DNA from: Xylogone sp. PMI_703
Taxonomy: Eukaryota; Ascomycota; Leotiomycetes
Assembly (NCBI GenBank): GCA_021399445.1
Contig: JAJTUQ010000008.1
Location: 744,001-808,000, forward strand
DNA: 64,000 bases
Direction of reading: 5' to 3'
Numbering within the stretch: position 1 is the stretch's first letter; each line of letters starts with the position of its first letter. The notes below the pieces were generated by a model. That model had not been told where the DNA came from, searched no databases, and saw only the letters and a list, made by a program, of their open reading frames with translations. Shown here piece after piece: positions 1-9,100 of this stretch. The translations under genes were made by a program, and so were the position numbers.

Positions 1-558
1 AGCACAACCTAAAAATAGATCAAAAATTAAATCATCAAAGAGTTTTGATGGGAAGGTGGTTTCGAATCCTACTTATTCAAACAATATCCGTGAAAATAAT
101 AGATGATGTAAAATAGTTACATTAAGATGCAAAATCGGCTTCCCGTTGTCAAACAATGATTTTAGTTTTGTCCCGTAACTTTTAGTACTCCATTACGAAT
201 ATGGTTAGCTGGATTTCAGCCACCAGATAAGCACAACTTATCGTTGGAGGGTTTAGCCGAGAAATTTCCTGAAATGATAAGCGAATTTGCCTGTCACATG
301 GAAAATTCTGTTGCCTGAGTTCCGCGGCTGAAATTGCTGACAAAAAGTCCTGACACTCACCGATTGACTATTTAAGGCTGCCATATCAATCCTTCTCTTT
401 TAATTTCAAAATCCGCATCACTCGTCGCGAATCTACCCTCATCATCTCAGCTTCATGGCAACCGTTTATCTAAGAAAAACTTCATCTAATGGACTTTGTG
501 AGACGCAGACTGAGTTGATAAGATAAACTGTAACGCTGATGCATTGTAGCGTCTCTAG
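1..558. other. Intergenic region with a dispersed-repeat trace
   Basis: No convincing coding frame. Positions about 110-210 resemble about 46125-46225: both have an AAGRTGCAAAATC core followed by a related TTCCC...CAATGATTTTA...AACTTTT string, and both lie a few hundred bases upstream of a small gene. This may be an old repeat or a related promoter region. The bases just before 559 are pyrimidine-rich, as in many fungal promoters. Confidence 0.4.
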
Positions 559-1056
559 ATGAGCATCATGAGCCCCCCGATCTACGTCCTTACTATTCTG
601 CCTGCCAAGAGATCTGGAGTGCGTTGCGTCGAATCGATCCAAGATATGAAGCATCACCAACACCATATCGATCTTCTGACCGGACCCTCAACCCAAGCAG
701 TATTATCCTGGTCCAAACTTCTAATATCCACCATTAGACATAATCCTAATCAAGAATACGGAGTTTCATTGATACATCCAATTGCCGAGGAGAATGCGAC
801 TGATCTAGAGAGTGCTGCGATTCACAGAGTCCTTGCTATAACCACCAGGACAAACATTGTAAAGATTTCACTTGATGAACATGATAGTGAAAGACACATC
901 TTGTCTCGCTTGAAATCTAAAAGAGATAATATAGATACTCAGATAGTGAAGGGGAAAATGTCACCGTTTGATGGTGTCGCCGAACTCAAGGATGAAGCTG
1001 TTGCGCTTTTCGAAAAATATTATAGGGAGCCTTGGGTCACACCCCTCGTTCTATAG
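559..1056 (+). CDS. Uncharacterised 165-aa protein
   Basis: Single open frame with an ATG at 559 and a TAG at 1054-1056. I do not recognise the family. The N-terminal third is mildly hydrophobic (YVLTILPAKR) without a clear signal peptide. The C-terminal half is charged and likely helical (SLDEHDSERHILSRLKSKRD, then FEKYYREPW at the end). Acidic and basic residues are evenly mixed, as in a soluble globular protein. There is no intron signal inside the frame. A second in-frame ATG four codons later could be the real start. Its upstream region shares a repeat with the small gene at 46352. Composition is protein-like, but without homologues this could still be a chance frame. Confidence 0.45.
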   Translation: MSIMSPPIYVLTILPAKRSGVRCVESIQDMKHHQHHIDLLTGPSTQAVLSWSKLLISTIRHNPNQEYGVSLIHPIAEENATDLESAAIHRVLAITTRTNIVKISLDEHDSERHILSRLKSKRDNIDTQIVKGKMSPFDGVAELKDEAVALFEKYYREPWVTPLVL

Positions 1057-1563
1057 TATGAAATTATGAAGCAGGTGGTCCATGCAGCCACAAGACGGGC
1101 TAGTTTGTGTTGACTGTCGCAAAATTGCGGTGATTTGAAAAATCCTTACATTGGCTAAGAGAAATCAGCAATTGAAAGCCGCTTGCAACAGGAACTTGAT
1201 CTTACATCTTCCTCAATATCAATATCTTTCAAATAATTTTTTTATCTCTATGCTATAGAGGGTTAAGGGGAAGATGTTCCTTTATAATAGTTCATAATTG
1301 CCACTTGGGCTCTAGAATCTTCTCTACTATGGCTGTTTCGAGGCAATTTGGAATGGCTGGATAAGATTAGCTTTTTTTTTTTTTGAACTTTTATTCTCAG
1401 TTTTGAGCGTTTCACTGCCCTTTAATTTGATGAAATTTTTGCTTTAGTGCATTCGTCCCTTATTCAATTATTCGAGAGGCTTCTACGAAGAATATTCAGT
1501 AAAGGCTACGCAATCTTTACAGTTCAGATTCTGTTAAGGAAGGTCAAGCATTCTTATGGACCA
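1057..1563. other. Gap without a recognisable gene
   Basis: Contains a poly-T run near 1373-1384 and short frames only. It is the downstream flank of both the 559 gene and the minus-strand gene ending at 1564. Nothing else seen. Confidence 0.4.
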
Positions 1564-2391
1564 CTAAAACGACACTGGTATTTCCTCACTTTTCCAAATG
1601 TTGTCCAGCACTTCATAAATATTCTGACTAACATCTTTCCAGTCTTCTCGGCCCATTATCTCATCAAACACCGGCTCTGAGATGATAATAAACCGATGGC
1701 CAGCCCATTTGCCTTCTGTGTCTACGTAATTAGATCGCATTGAAGTGGATGGATCCTGAGACCAACAAATGCCAGTCATTGCCGCATCTCCAAGGCCCGG
1801 CCTTTCATAGTCATAGCCTTTTTTCAGTTCTTTCCCCCAGAGTTCTTCACTGATTACATATTCCCGACTAGTCAAGTTTAGTAAGATGTGTCGTTGGTTC
1901 GACGGGAAGAATTCTTCGAAAAGCCGGGAGTATTCCTCTTGAAAGGATTGCGCCTTGCTTGGCCAGTGAGGTTTGAAATTCTCGAGGAAGGCTTCAGCAA
2001 AATCTGTCAATGATAACGTTTCTCTGTATTGTGATTTATAAAGGGTGTCTGACGAGTACTGGTATCCTGGGGGTAGTTTGTTAGAGTAATCTCCAACACA
2101 GATGATACTTCGGTCGGCCCAAGTCCCAAGAAAGTGGTCAAACAATACTCGTATGAGGTCTGGGATATCATCTTTGTTAAAATAGTCTCCCAAACAAATA
2201 CTGGTTTTGTACCATGATCGGTAGTAGATTTTTTCAAACACCGTTGTAAGGTTCTCTTCGATTGCCGTAGTATCTTCGTCTCTTTGAGTCGGTGTCGGAG
2301 CCCGAAGTTCGTTTAGATAAGCTTTAAGTTTTTGCTCTATATTAATGTTTGTGATAAATCTGGACCGTCCGCTTACAAGCTCTCTTCTATA
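1564..2391 (-). CDS. Uncharacterised fungal-family protein, 5' end unresolved
   Basis: The minus-strand frame is open from 2391 down to a stop at 1564 (about 275 codons). It has no ATG near its 5' end, so an upstream exon is missing or lost. Recognisable signatures are SICLGDYFNKDDIP, IICVGDYSNKLPPG, LLNLTSREYV, LGDAAMTGICWSQD and GKWAGHRFIIIS. This order (two GDY motifs, an aromatic LN..REYV segment, ICWS, then WAGHRF) matches, from memory, a large uncharacterised ascomycete family of cytoplasmic proteins. That assignment is inference. The C-terminus (EEIPVSF) looks natural. A frame at 2437-2744 on the same strand may be the preceding exon, but I found no splice pair that joins the two in phase. 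The 5' end may therefore be decayed. Confidence 0.55.
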   Translation of the reverse strand, partial: YRRELVSGRSRFITNINIEQKLKAYLNELRAPTPTQRDEDTTAIEENLTTVFEKIYYRSWYKTSICLGDYFNKDDIPDLIRVLFDHFLGTWADRSIICVGDYSNKLPPGYQYSSDTLYKSQYRETLSLTDFAEAFLENFKPHWPSKAQSFQEEYSRLFEEFFPSNQRHILLNLTSREYVISEELWGKELKKGYDYERPGLGDAAMTGICWSQDPSTSMRSNYVDTEGKWAGHRFIIISEPVFDEIMGREDWKDVSQNIYEVLDNIWKSEEIPVSF

Positions 2392-2436
2392 TCATAGTTA
2401 ATGATAGCTTTTTGTCTTGTGGGCTAGACTTACTGC

Positions 2437-2744
2437 TTATATAGCGGTACCATCAGTCGCTGTTGCAAATGTCGACCGGCATATCCGCCCGGTAGTATCT
2501 CGCCTAGTTTGCCACAAAGTGAAGTTCCCAATTGCTCTTTTTGATCCGGAGAGATAACCTTCCAGTATTGTCCCATCTTTGAAACCGAAATTAGTCGGGT
2601 TATGAAGAAGGGTCTGTATCAAATTGAAATTGGAAGATAGCAAGATTGAGGAAGGGGTCGGGAGCTTGGCAGTGTCGACCACTTTCAAGGTATTTCCAAT
2701 ATTGTTGAGAGCGAAAGACTAAGGGGTTGGATCTCGAGATGGAG
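2437..2744 (-). pseudogene. Possible exon or gene relic
   Basis: Minus-strand frame open from about 2744 to a stop at 2437, with no ATG. It has protein-like composition (SILLSSNFNLIQTLLHNP, GFKDGTILEGYLSGSKRA, IGNFTLWQTRRD). It lies directly upstream of the 1564-2391 frame on the same strand and could be its first exon. A GTAAGT donor sits just past the stop but is out of frame. Treated as a relic; the family is not recognised. Confidence 0.3.
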
Positions 2745-2840
2745 TCACTTTTATACTCTAACGACTAAACTTCAGCCGAACTTATGACGGCTGCGCCTCC
2801 AGCAGGCGGCCTCGTACTACTACAGTAAAGAGCGAAATGG

Positions 2841-3206
2841 ATGTCGCTTTTTTTTTTAGTTAATTGCTTTAACGAGATCCATTTTAGACGTCCTGTAGCT
2901 GTACGCACAGTGATGGCAGCTCTTAATACCATTATGGACGCTTCGAATACCAGTTATCTAGTGTGCGCCATTCCGACCCCAGTCACTGTCTCAACGCTAG
3001 AGCCCTTACTTAGACGTGTAACGTCATCATTGCTATCAGCAAGCTCTTCACCGAATGACATAAGCTCTATGGGAAATAGTGGCGAAGCTCAGACACGAAC
3101 ATCTACGCGAACTTCTAGTAGGAAATGCTTCTATGGGAAACCAAACAAGGTAGAAGGTAAATACTTCTGGATCCAACCGTGCGGCTTCGGAGGGCCCCCA
3201 AGATGA
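2841..3206 (+). CDS. Weak 121-aa open frame
   Basis: The ATG at 2841 is followed by a T-run that gives a hydrophobic start (SLFFLVNCFNEI). A second ATG near 2911 begins MAALNTIMDASNTSYLV. The C-terminal part is Ser/Thr/Arg-rich (TRTSTRTSSRK). The T10 run followed by AG looks like a splice acceptor, so the true coding start may be different. No family recognised. It could be a chance frame. Confidence 0.2.
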   Translation: MSLFFLVNCFNEIHFRRPVAVRTVMAALNTIMDASNTSYLVCAIPTPVTVSTLEPLLRRVTSSLLSASSSPNDISSMGNSGEAQTRTSTRTSSRKCFYGKPNKVEGKYFWIQPCGFGGPPR

Positions 3207-4039
3207 TTGAGTTTGTGAAATAGAGTAAACAATCTAGCTTGTCTGAAGAGGATCACACCTGAGACAGCAGTTTCGAATGTCTAATAAATTGTTCAATTAA
3301 TGTTGATCCTGAGTTGTGAAAGAGGCGTACAAGAGATGGTACTTTATTAATAGTTACTATTTAGTCGTCTGTATGGAATCCCCCGCCCATATCATTTCGT
3401 TCCAAAAATACGATAATGTGATTCAGTAAAAGTCGGTGAAATCGCCATAAAAATCTTGTCAGGGCAAAGACCTGGACTACAGGAAGTTGAAAAAGTGGAA
3501 TTGAATTGATTATCCTAAGTTCTTGCTACAGTACAATTTATAGTAGTAATCGAAACATAGGACTAAGAAGTGAATGCCCATTCAGTGTGGGGATTTGGAG
3601 AATCTCCAATATTTGGAGGATTTAGTACGGTGGAGAGGTGTTATTCATGATCCACTTATCCAATATTTACGTATGGTTGCATAATTACCGGATTTGCTCT
3701 GACAAATCTATAACTAATGATAGACAGCCCCCAACCATAAGTTCGCATAACCAATTAGAGCCTGGAGGCTGTCCGCCGGTGTTGAAACGAAAAAATGAGG
3801 TTTCATAGGCCATGCACGTTGGCCATAGCTAACACGTCGTGTATAATCTACAGGGTGGCTTTTTCTAGCTTGAGTCTCGACGGAAGAGGGGGTGTAGTAT
3901 GTGATAATTAGGTACGTTCCAATTCACCATCAGCGGCAAATATCTGGCTGGCTCCCAATCTTCGAGACTGAAGCAGGTGTAACTATTCCCTTTACCGGTG
4001 GGAATGGCTCACCCTACGGTGATGTGTATGTAAATAATG

Positions 4040-4125
4040 CTTCAAGCCAAAGTACCCCTCAAATTTTCTCGGCACAGCGGTCTTCTCGGCACGGGCGGAT
4101 AGACGTTAGATGTCATCTTTCATAA
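4040..4125 (-). repeat. Dispersed short repeat, copy 1
   Basis: Read on the minus strand it runs GTCTATCCGCCCGTGCCGAG, then AAGACCGC..., then GGGGTACTTTGGCTT. Near-identical strings occur at 4330-4415 (minus), 8590-8680 (plus) and 39530-39600 (plus), with a shorter match at 45330-45360 (plus). Confidence 0.65.
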
Positions 4126-4329
4126 ATATTGTGAGCCACAAGAGTTTAGTAGGAGTAGTGTAGTGAAGGAGACGTGGTTTCGCCACAAAACATGCTTTTT
4201 GTACGTCAGGCGTAGAAACAACAAATGCAGATGCCATTTCTCGATAGGAGTTGTTTGAGATGTTCAGGAATAGCTAAAGTACTAGACTTATGTAAAATTA
4301 TAGTGAATATTGAGGCGTGTGTAGATGTT

Positions 4330-4415
4330 GAGTTGCTGGAAGTCGAAGTACCCCTATATTTCTCGCCACGGCGGGGTTTTCGGCACACCGGGATGGACGT
4401 TACGTCTTGTATCTA
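4330..4415 (-). repeat. Dispersed short repeat, copy 2
   Basis: Same repeat as 4040-4125, about 290 bp away in the same orientation. On the minus strand it contains CCGGTGTGCCG, CCCCGCCGTGGCGAG and GGGGTACTTCGACTTC, closest to the 8.6-kb copy. Confidence 0.65.
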
Positions 4416-4598
4416 AGCTTAAACTGGAGTCAACCGAGCCGCAAAACTATATCCACATGAACCATTTAGGCCGCGACATAGATAGTTGGGATCCTTGCGT
4501 ATCTCGGGACTCTTGTCTACACGAAGATTCGTGTAAGCATAGCGAACATCGCATAAATAATACCCAGCACTAACGAGAGGTTGAAGAGAGGTGGAATG

Positions 4599-4768
4599 AC
4601 ACATGGAATACAAAGACACATGGAATACAAAGACACATGGAATACAAAGACACATGGAATACAAAGACACATGGAATACAAAGACACATGGAATACAAAG
4701 ACACATGGAATACAAAGACACATGGAATACAAAGACACATGGAATACAAAGACACATGGAATACAAAT
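4599..4768. repeat. Minisatellite, 10 copies of a 17-bp unit
   Basis: Ten back-to-back copies of ACACATGGAATACAAAG, the last ending in T instead of G. The copies are otherwise identical by eye. Since 17 is not divisible by three, the array is open in several frames on both strands and produces spurious repetitive ORFs. No gene is supported here. Confidence 0.95.
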
Positions 4769-5659
4769 CCAGATAATTAATAATACAAACAATATCCAGT
4801 TTGTTTAAAACATAATACCATACACAGTTTCAACCCAAAACTCGGAAAGAGCCTTACCGCCTTACCCAGAATATTCTATCTTCACTATATACTGAGCTGC
4901 TTCTCTACGTATACAGTGGCTTTCACATGAAAAAGGAAATCTTAGTATTCGGAGGAGGAAAGTGTTCTCTGGATTAAGAATTGTATGGTTTGATATTTTT
5001 CATCATAAACTTGTTTAATTAAATAAATAATGTTTTTTACTTGAGCTCAAACTCGGCGAATTTGACGATGCCACAGTCGCAAGCTCAAAGCAGGTTACAT
5101 CGTAAGTAAAGGGCTTGAAGGTGCAATGTATTGGGAGAGCAGTGCAGACAGAAACGGAAGCGAGAGCCTAATTGGAACTATGGCGAGATCCTTCAGCAAT
5201 CTGGAGCAGAGTCAGAACCTGCTTAACTATTCTGGAAGTCAGTATAGCAATCTTGCCGCCGGAATGCCAGAAGAATAGAATACCAGCGGCTCCGAATACT
5301 TGAGTGAGAGCTTTTGTACGTGCATATCTACAGTAGGATGCAGCTAAAAGCTTAGTAACTATACAGTATTGAATAGGGAAGATCGATTAAATTATGTCGA
5401 AATAAGCAATGTTAATTTAAGTTATAACCTCCTAGGAAGTACTGTATAAAAAGGTGCTAAAATGAGCCTCAGACTACTTCTTTGTTAGTTACTTATGTTA
5501 CCAACAATCCCAACGGTAGAAACATAGTTTGAATATCCTATTTAAACGAATCGCATATTACAACTTATTGCTTGACTTAAACAATAACACATCGAGCCTA
5601 TGCTGCGACCCTTCTTGGACCTCTTCCCTTCTCCAAAATCAGTCTAGACTTTAGATGTT
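4769..5659. other. Gap without a recognisable gene
   Basis: AT-rich with scattered stops in all frames. It is the 3' flank of the membrane protein gene that ends near 5660-5740. No structure stands out. Confidence 0.4.
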
Positions 5660-5739
5660 CTACCGAAGGAAATTTGAGAGAACCATGAAAACAGCGCAGC
5701 CAAGCGCTGCGAGGGCCAGATCATACACTTCACCAAGCT

Positions 5740-6534
5740 TTATTGTGATATGTTTGACAAATCCGTGGCAATGTGCTGCATACTATGAAGAATGAGAGTA
5801 GGTAACAGTGTTGAGATAAGACAAGCAAAGCTGAAAACGACGCGAAGGGACGTCAATATTAGTGGCATCCACATGTTGAAGGCCAATACTGGCAATAAAT
5901 ATGGACAGATCAAGATAATGTCCGGAAACATGGAGAAAATCGCAAAAGTTGACGCAATAACGAAAAAATCTGTAATACGGATAGGATTTATTCCATCTAA
6001 AGCTTTATTGATATCATTAATGATTCCAGCAATATTGGCCACTTTTGCGTTCTGGATGATAGATGCTGGTAGAAGGCTTGAAAGGTTCCCGGGCAAAGGC
6101 CTGCACTTCGCGTCATCCGCAAATCCGATACAGAACTCTTTCGTGCCGAGTGTACACCTTTTTGGAATCGCTGTGGTGATACTAGTGACAGCACTTCCAG
6201 CTTCACTCACGAAGCCAGACGCTCTGGTAGCTACCAAGCTCGCTACGCTTTGAGCTTCGTTCAATACTGACGCAGCCGGAGGAAGTTCGTTAAGGTTCGT
6301 TGGTATGGATAACGAGACACCTCGTACGTGTACATTGGGAAGGTCAAACTATAGCTGTTAGAGTATAACTGAGTTCCTGGGGAATAATATGGCCATTACA
6401 AAAGCTGTGAAAATACCACTCTTTCCGTAGCTAGGTTCAAATAGGATAATAAAAGAAAATACCAAACAGAGAATGGAGACTATAAAGAATAAAATTAGAT
6501 TTACTCGATGGAACCATTTCCAAAGAGTACTCAT
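5740..6534 (-). CDS. Multi-pass membrane protein, two or more exons
   Basis: Exon 1 is 6400-6534, intron 6349-6399 (51 nt, GTAATG donor, CTAAC branch site, CTATAG acceptor) and exon 2 is 5740-6348. The junction is phase 0 and gives 247 aa. TM1 lies near residues 14-33 (LILFFIVSILCLVFSFII). A long, probably lumenal or extracellular loop follows with a short Cys-containing stretch (CTLGTKEFCIGFADDAKC). Two or three more helices then occupy the last third (ITDFFVIASTFAIFSMF, ILICPYLLPVLAFNMW, VVFSFACLISTLLP). This layout recalls SUR7/PalI-like fungal membrane proteins, but that is inference. Another frame continues past the stop to 5660 and encodes one more hydrophobic helix (LALAALGCAVFMVLSNFLR). 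A further short intron or a frameshift near 5790 is therefore likely, and the real C-terminus may be at 5660. Confidence 0.7.
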
Positions 6535-6910
6535 CTTCCCCCCAGCCAGAGCGGATATACTGAGAGATAATTAATAAAAAATATATGTGTATAAAAGCAA
6601 TACTAGTTGTTGCGATTAGAGTCCATGAACGGTGATGAAACTACAAGGAGGTCATCAAGTTAGCAGTATTTCCCGTTTAAATCTACTCTAAGTGCCACTA
6701 ATGGCTTTGCCTTTGAATAGTTAGTGTATGCTGGGCTGATGACGTCATAGTATAGCTTAGCACTTGGGGGAAGCGAGTGCACGATAAATAAGTACATCCT
6801 TTGTTTTTGCATACATATGATTCTCATAACAAAGAACCAGAAAATTCGAGAAATATAAGGTTAATAATTTATACAGTAATTTTATGATTTATATATTCTT
6901 TCATACTGTG
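6535..6910. other. Upstream region of the membrane protein gene
   Basis: No gene seen. Probable promoter side of the minus-strand gene starting at 6534. AT-rich, with no clear motif. Confidence 0.35.
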
Positions 6911-7110
6911 CCAAAGCTGAAGAAATTCTGTGTTCAAATAAGGCTTGATGTGAAGGACCTATCTCGTTGTAACTAGACAAGAGCCTCGTTAGTATTGATT
7001 TGTGCAGTACAGCAATGTACTGTACCGAGCTCTATGAGCTCAACCTCCATAAGTAGCTTAAGATAAAAGGTTTATTCCAAGGACGGTCTCCAAAAAGCGC
7101 GAATGTCCTG
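6911..7110 (+). repeat. Duplicated segment, also at 51803-52010
   Basis: Begins CCAAAGCTGAAGAAA, followed by GTGTTCAAAT, GGCTTGATGTGA, a GTACCGAG block and CTCCATAAGTAGCTT. The same order of blocks occurs at 51803-52010 with indels and substitutions, so this is an old duplication or repeat. Here it lies just upstream of the nucleotidyltransferase-like gene; the other copy lies upstream of the Est1-like fragment. Confidence 0.7.
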
Positions 7111-7229
7111 AAATACAGTGTTCTTGTGAAAGAAGACTATATACAGTAACCTTCCACGGTGGATTTAGACTATCATTGCTAACAGATTAAACCACTATTG
7201 ACACACTTTCTACAGCCTAGAGCTACAAG

Positions 7230-8393
7230 ATGGCAGTACCTAAGCATATTCCGATAGACATAATCCAAGGAATACTGGAATATACTAGTATAGGACAGCT
7301 GGAAGGTATATTGGATAAATTTGGAGTGGATGATGAAGCTGTAAGGCAGAAGTTGGTGGCTTATAGGTGCAACCCGCTCATTTATCTGGAGAGAACATTT
7401 GATCATGCCCAGAATCTTTTAGCGTTAATGCGATGTACTGGCGTTGTTCTTGGAGGGTCTGGAGGAGGGGAGTTTTACACGCCGGGACTAAGAAAAGGTG
7501 ATTCCGACTGGGATTTCTTTTGTCCGTATGATATTCCCGTCATGGCTGTCTTTACGTACCATATGCACAAAATGGGGGTTATATGGGAAACAGACCGTCT
7601 TCCAGACCCAATTCCTCCAGCCGAGGACATAGCGCTATATCAGCTTCGAAGATTCTCCGTGACCAAAGGAACTTTAAAGAATTCGAAAGGGACTGCTAAA
7701 ATACAAGTCATCCGAGGGGGCACGTCGTTTTCGGTATGGAGATTCCACTCTACGATCACTCAGTGTTTCATGACTGGATTTGCGGCCGTTTCACCATATC
7801 ACGCGTACACATACAGAAAAGAATCATTATACTGGCTCAGGAACGATACAGGCTTGCCCAGGACGCAGAACGACGGGTCCTGGAGCGTATCCGCGGACCC
7901 CTCCCTTTCAGAAGGGAAGCGTAAGTATGAGAGCAGAGGGGTCAAATATGTCGAGTATGAAAGCAGGGGCAAAAAGGCTCACGGTGGGACTTCAGTTATA
8001 GGAAAATATGGCGGTCGGTATCGAAACCTAGGCGACCGTGGCTGCTACATAGTCAGTTTTAAACAATACCTGCAACATGAGAATTGGGAAATTCCATTTG
8101 ATATGTATTTCGAAGCACTTAGTTACGTATCATTCGCGGAGACGAGTCGAGGCACCTTCAGCATAACGAGCGTTCTAGATGAGCCCGCTTCATATATGGG
8201 CCGACATACTTTATCACCTTGGAATGACAAAATTGCGAGGTTCGATCGCATGGATAATCGCTTCGCTAAGGAGCTATTTGAAAATACGGATTCAGATGAG
8301 GCGTTTAACCCGACGCCGTGGCACAATAACATTATTCGCTTATATAAATCAGACTTCACTACTGGTCGTTTTGTTAGCACTCTTCCTATATAA
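7230..8393 (+). CDS. Nucleotidyltransferase-fold-like fungal protein
   Basis: Single-exon 387-aa frame; the ATG at 7230 is preceded by AAG. Residues 71-97 carry a loop-plus-acid pattern, GVVLGGSGGGEFYTPGL then DSDWDFF. A GG[ST] loop followed by DxD is the hallmark of nucleotidyltransferase (pol-beta-like) active sites. Further signatures are KIQVIRGG (about 157-164), FHSTITQCFMTGFAAV, a KRKYESRGVKYVEYE block and LGDRGCYIVSFKQYL. From memory this order matches a large uncharacterised ascomycete family, so the catalytic role is inference. The N-terminus (HIPIDIIQGILEYTSIGQLE) is helical and F-box-like in feel. The 3' 240 bp are duplicated at 40751-40990, fused to a ligase-like gene. The C-terminus here (TTGRFVSTLPI) differs from that copy through a 5-bp indel, so one of them is frameshifted. 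Confidence 0.7.
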   Translation: MAVPKHIPIDIIQGILEYTSIGQLEGILDKFGVDDEAVRQKLVAYRCNPLIYLERTFDHAQNLLALMRCTGVVLGGSGGGEFYTPGLRKGDSDWDFFCPYDIPVMAVFTYHMHKMGVIWETDRLPDPIPPAEDIALYQLRRFSVTKGTLKNSKGTAKIQVIRGGTSFSVWRFHSTITQCFMTGFAAVSPYHAYTYRKESLYWLRNDTGLPRTQNDGSWSVSADPSLSEGKRKYESRGVKYVEYESRGKKAHGGTSVIGKYGGRYRNLGDRGCYIVSFKQYLQHENWEIPFDMYFEALSYVSFAETSRGTFSITSVLDEPASYMGRHTLSPWNDKIARFDRMDNRFAKELFENTDSDEAFNPTPWHNNIIRLYKSDFTTGRFVSTLPI

Positions 8394-9100
8394 GTTCATC
8401 TGCGATATTGTACTGTGGCGGGCGGCGTATTGTTTTCCTATCTGCGCTTTATTAAGTTATCTACACTATCACGCGGTTTAGCGGAGGTAGGCATTAGAGG
8501 TGAAGCTTTCTAGGAAGTAAATAAAAGTGTATGCATATAACGCTGTGTGTGCTGGACACCTTGCCGTGCTGGGGCAACTTTAATGTCTAACGCCTCTCCC
8601 GGTGTGCCGGACACCCCGCCGTGGCGGGCAATTTGAGGGGTACTTTGACTTCAAGCCTCTCAAAATCTGCACACATATTGATATCTCTCATAACTAATAT
8701 TGTATAAACTGTGTTCCCCGGCCACTTCTGAACACTCTGAACCCCACTCCCTAGAAAATCTATGGTCGCATCGTCGCCATCGCGCCTGATTTATGGAGAG
8801 TCTTCTTTATCACAGAATAGAGCCTCTTCACCACAGCTTCAATATCGAGCCCCTATCACTCCTAGTACCTAGCTACGACTGCATGATTACAGTAAGCCCT
8901 AGATATAAGTCCTAATATCGGTGACTGTAGAAATCCTGTGTAGTGGCAGAACCATATCCTCCGAGTATTAACAGATTTCATGTTGTTATTTTCTAAGCTT
9001 TTGTAAGTAACTAATAGTTGATATAAACTACCTATCTACCCCAGGGCTACCTAATGGTCTTGGAACACCCAATCCCAACTCTCACGCAGCTTTCTTAGAT
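8394..9100. other. Non-coding region made largely of repeats
   Basis: Contains the 8590-8870 repeat. No gene is supported. A 100-aa frame over 8179-8481 is a shadow of the preceding gene. Confidence 0.45.
8590..8870 (+). repeat. Dispersed repeat, long copy
   Basis: Starts with the short repeat described at 4040 and then continues through TTGACTTCAAGC, TATTGTATAAAC, CTCTGAACCC, GCATCGTCG and GAGCCTCTTC...CACTCCTAGTAC. The same order is present at 45300-45965, where a 402-bp LTR-like element interrupts it. Here the site is uninterrupted (GGAGAGTCTTC near 8795), which makes it a natural empty-site reference. Confidence 0.75.

Larger units (their letters stand above)
3207..4598. other. Non-coding stretch with short repeats
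   Basis: No convincing gene. About 3505-3560 shares a string with the LTR-like element at 45.6 kb (a run around TACAGTACAATTTATAGT), so it may be an old fragment of that LTR. Two copies of a dispersed short repeat (4040-4125 and 4330-4415) are listed separately. Short frames at 3901-4125 and 4206-4573 fall on these repeats. Confidence 0.4.

Noticed and set aside
4599..4768. CRISPR array
   Set aside because: Units are directly abutting with no spacers, there are no cas genes, and the host is eukaryotic. The same applies to 27397-27833.
4419..4808. Repetitive ORFs on both strands (VFVFHVSLYSM-type and KDTWNTKTHGIQ-type)
   Set aside because: Products of the 17-bp minisatellite and its flanks.
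5792..6253. Plus-strand 153-aa ORF
   Set aside because: Antisense to the membrane protein gene; that gene has helices, a consistent intron and a start codon.
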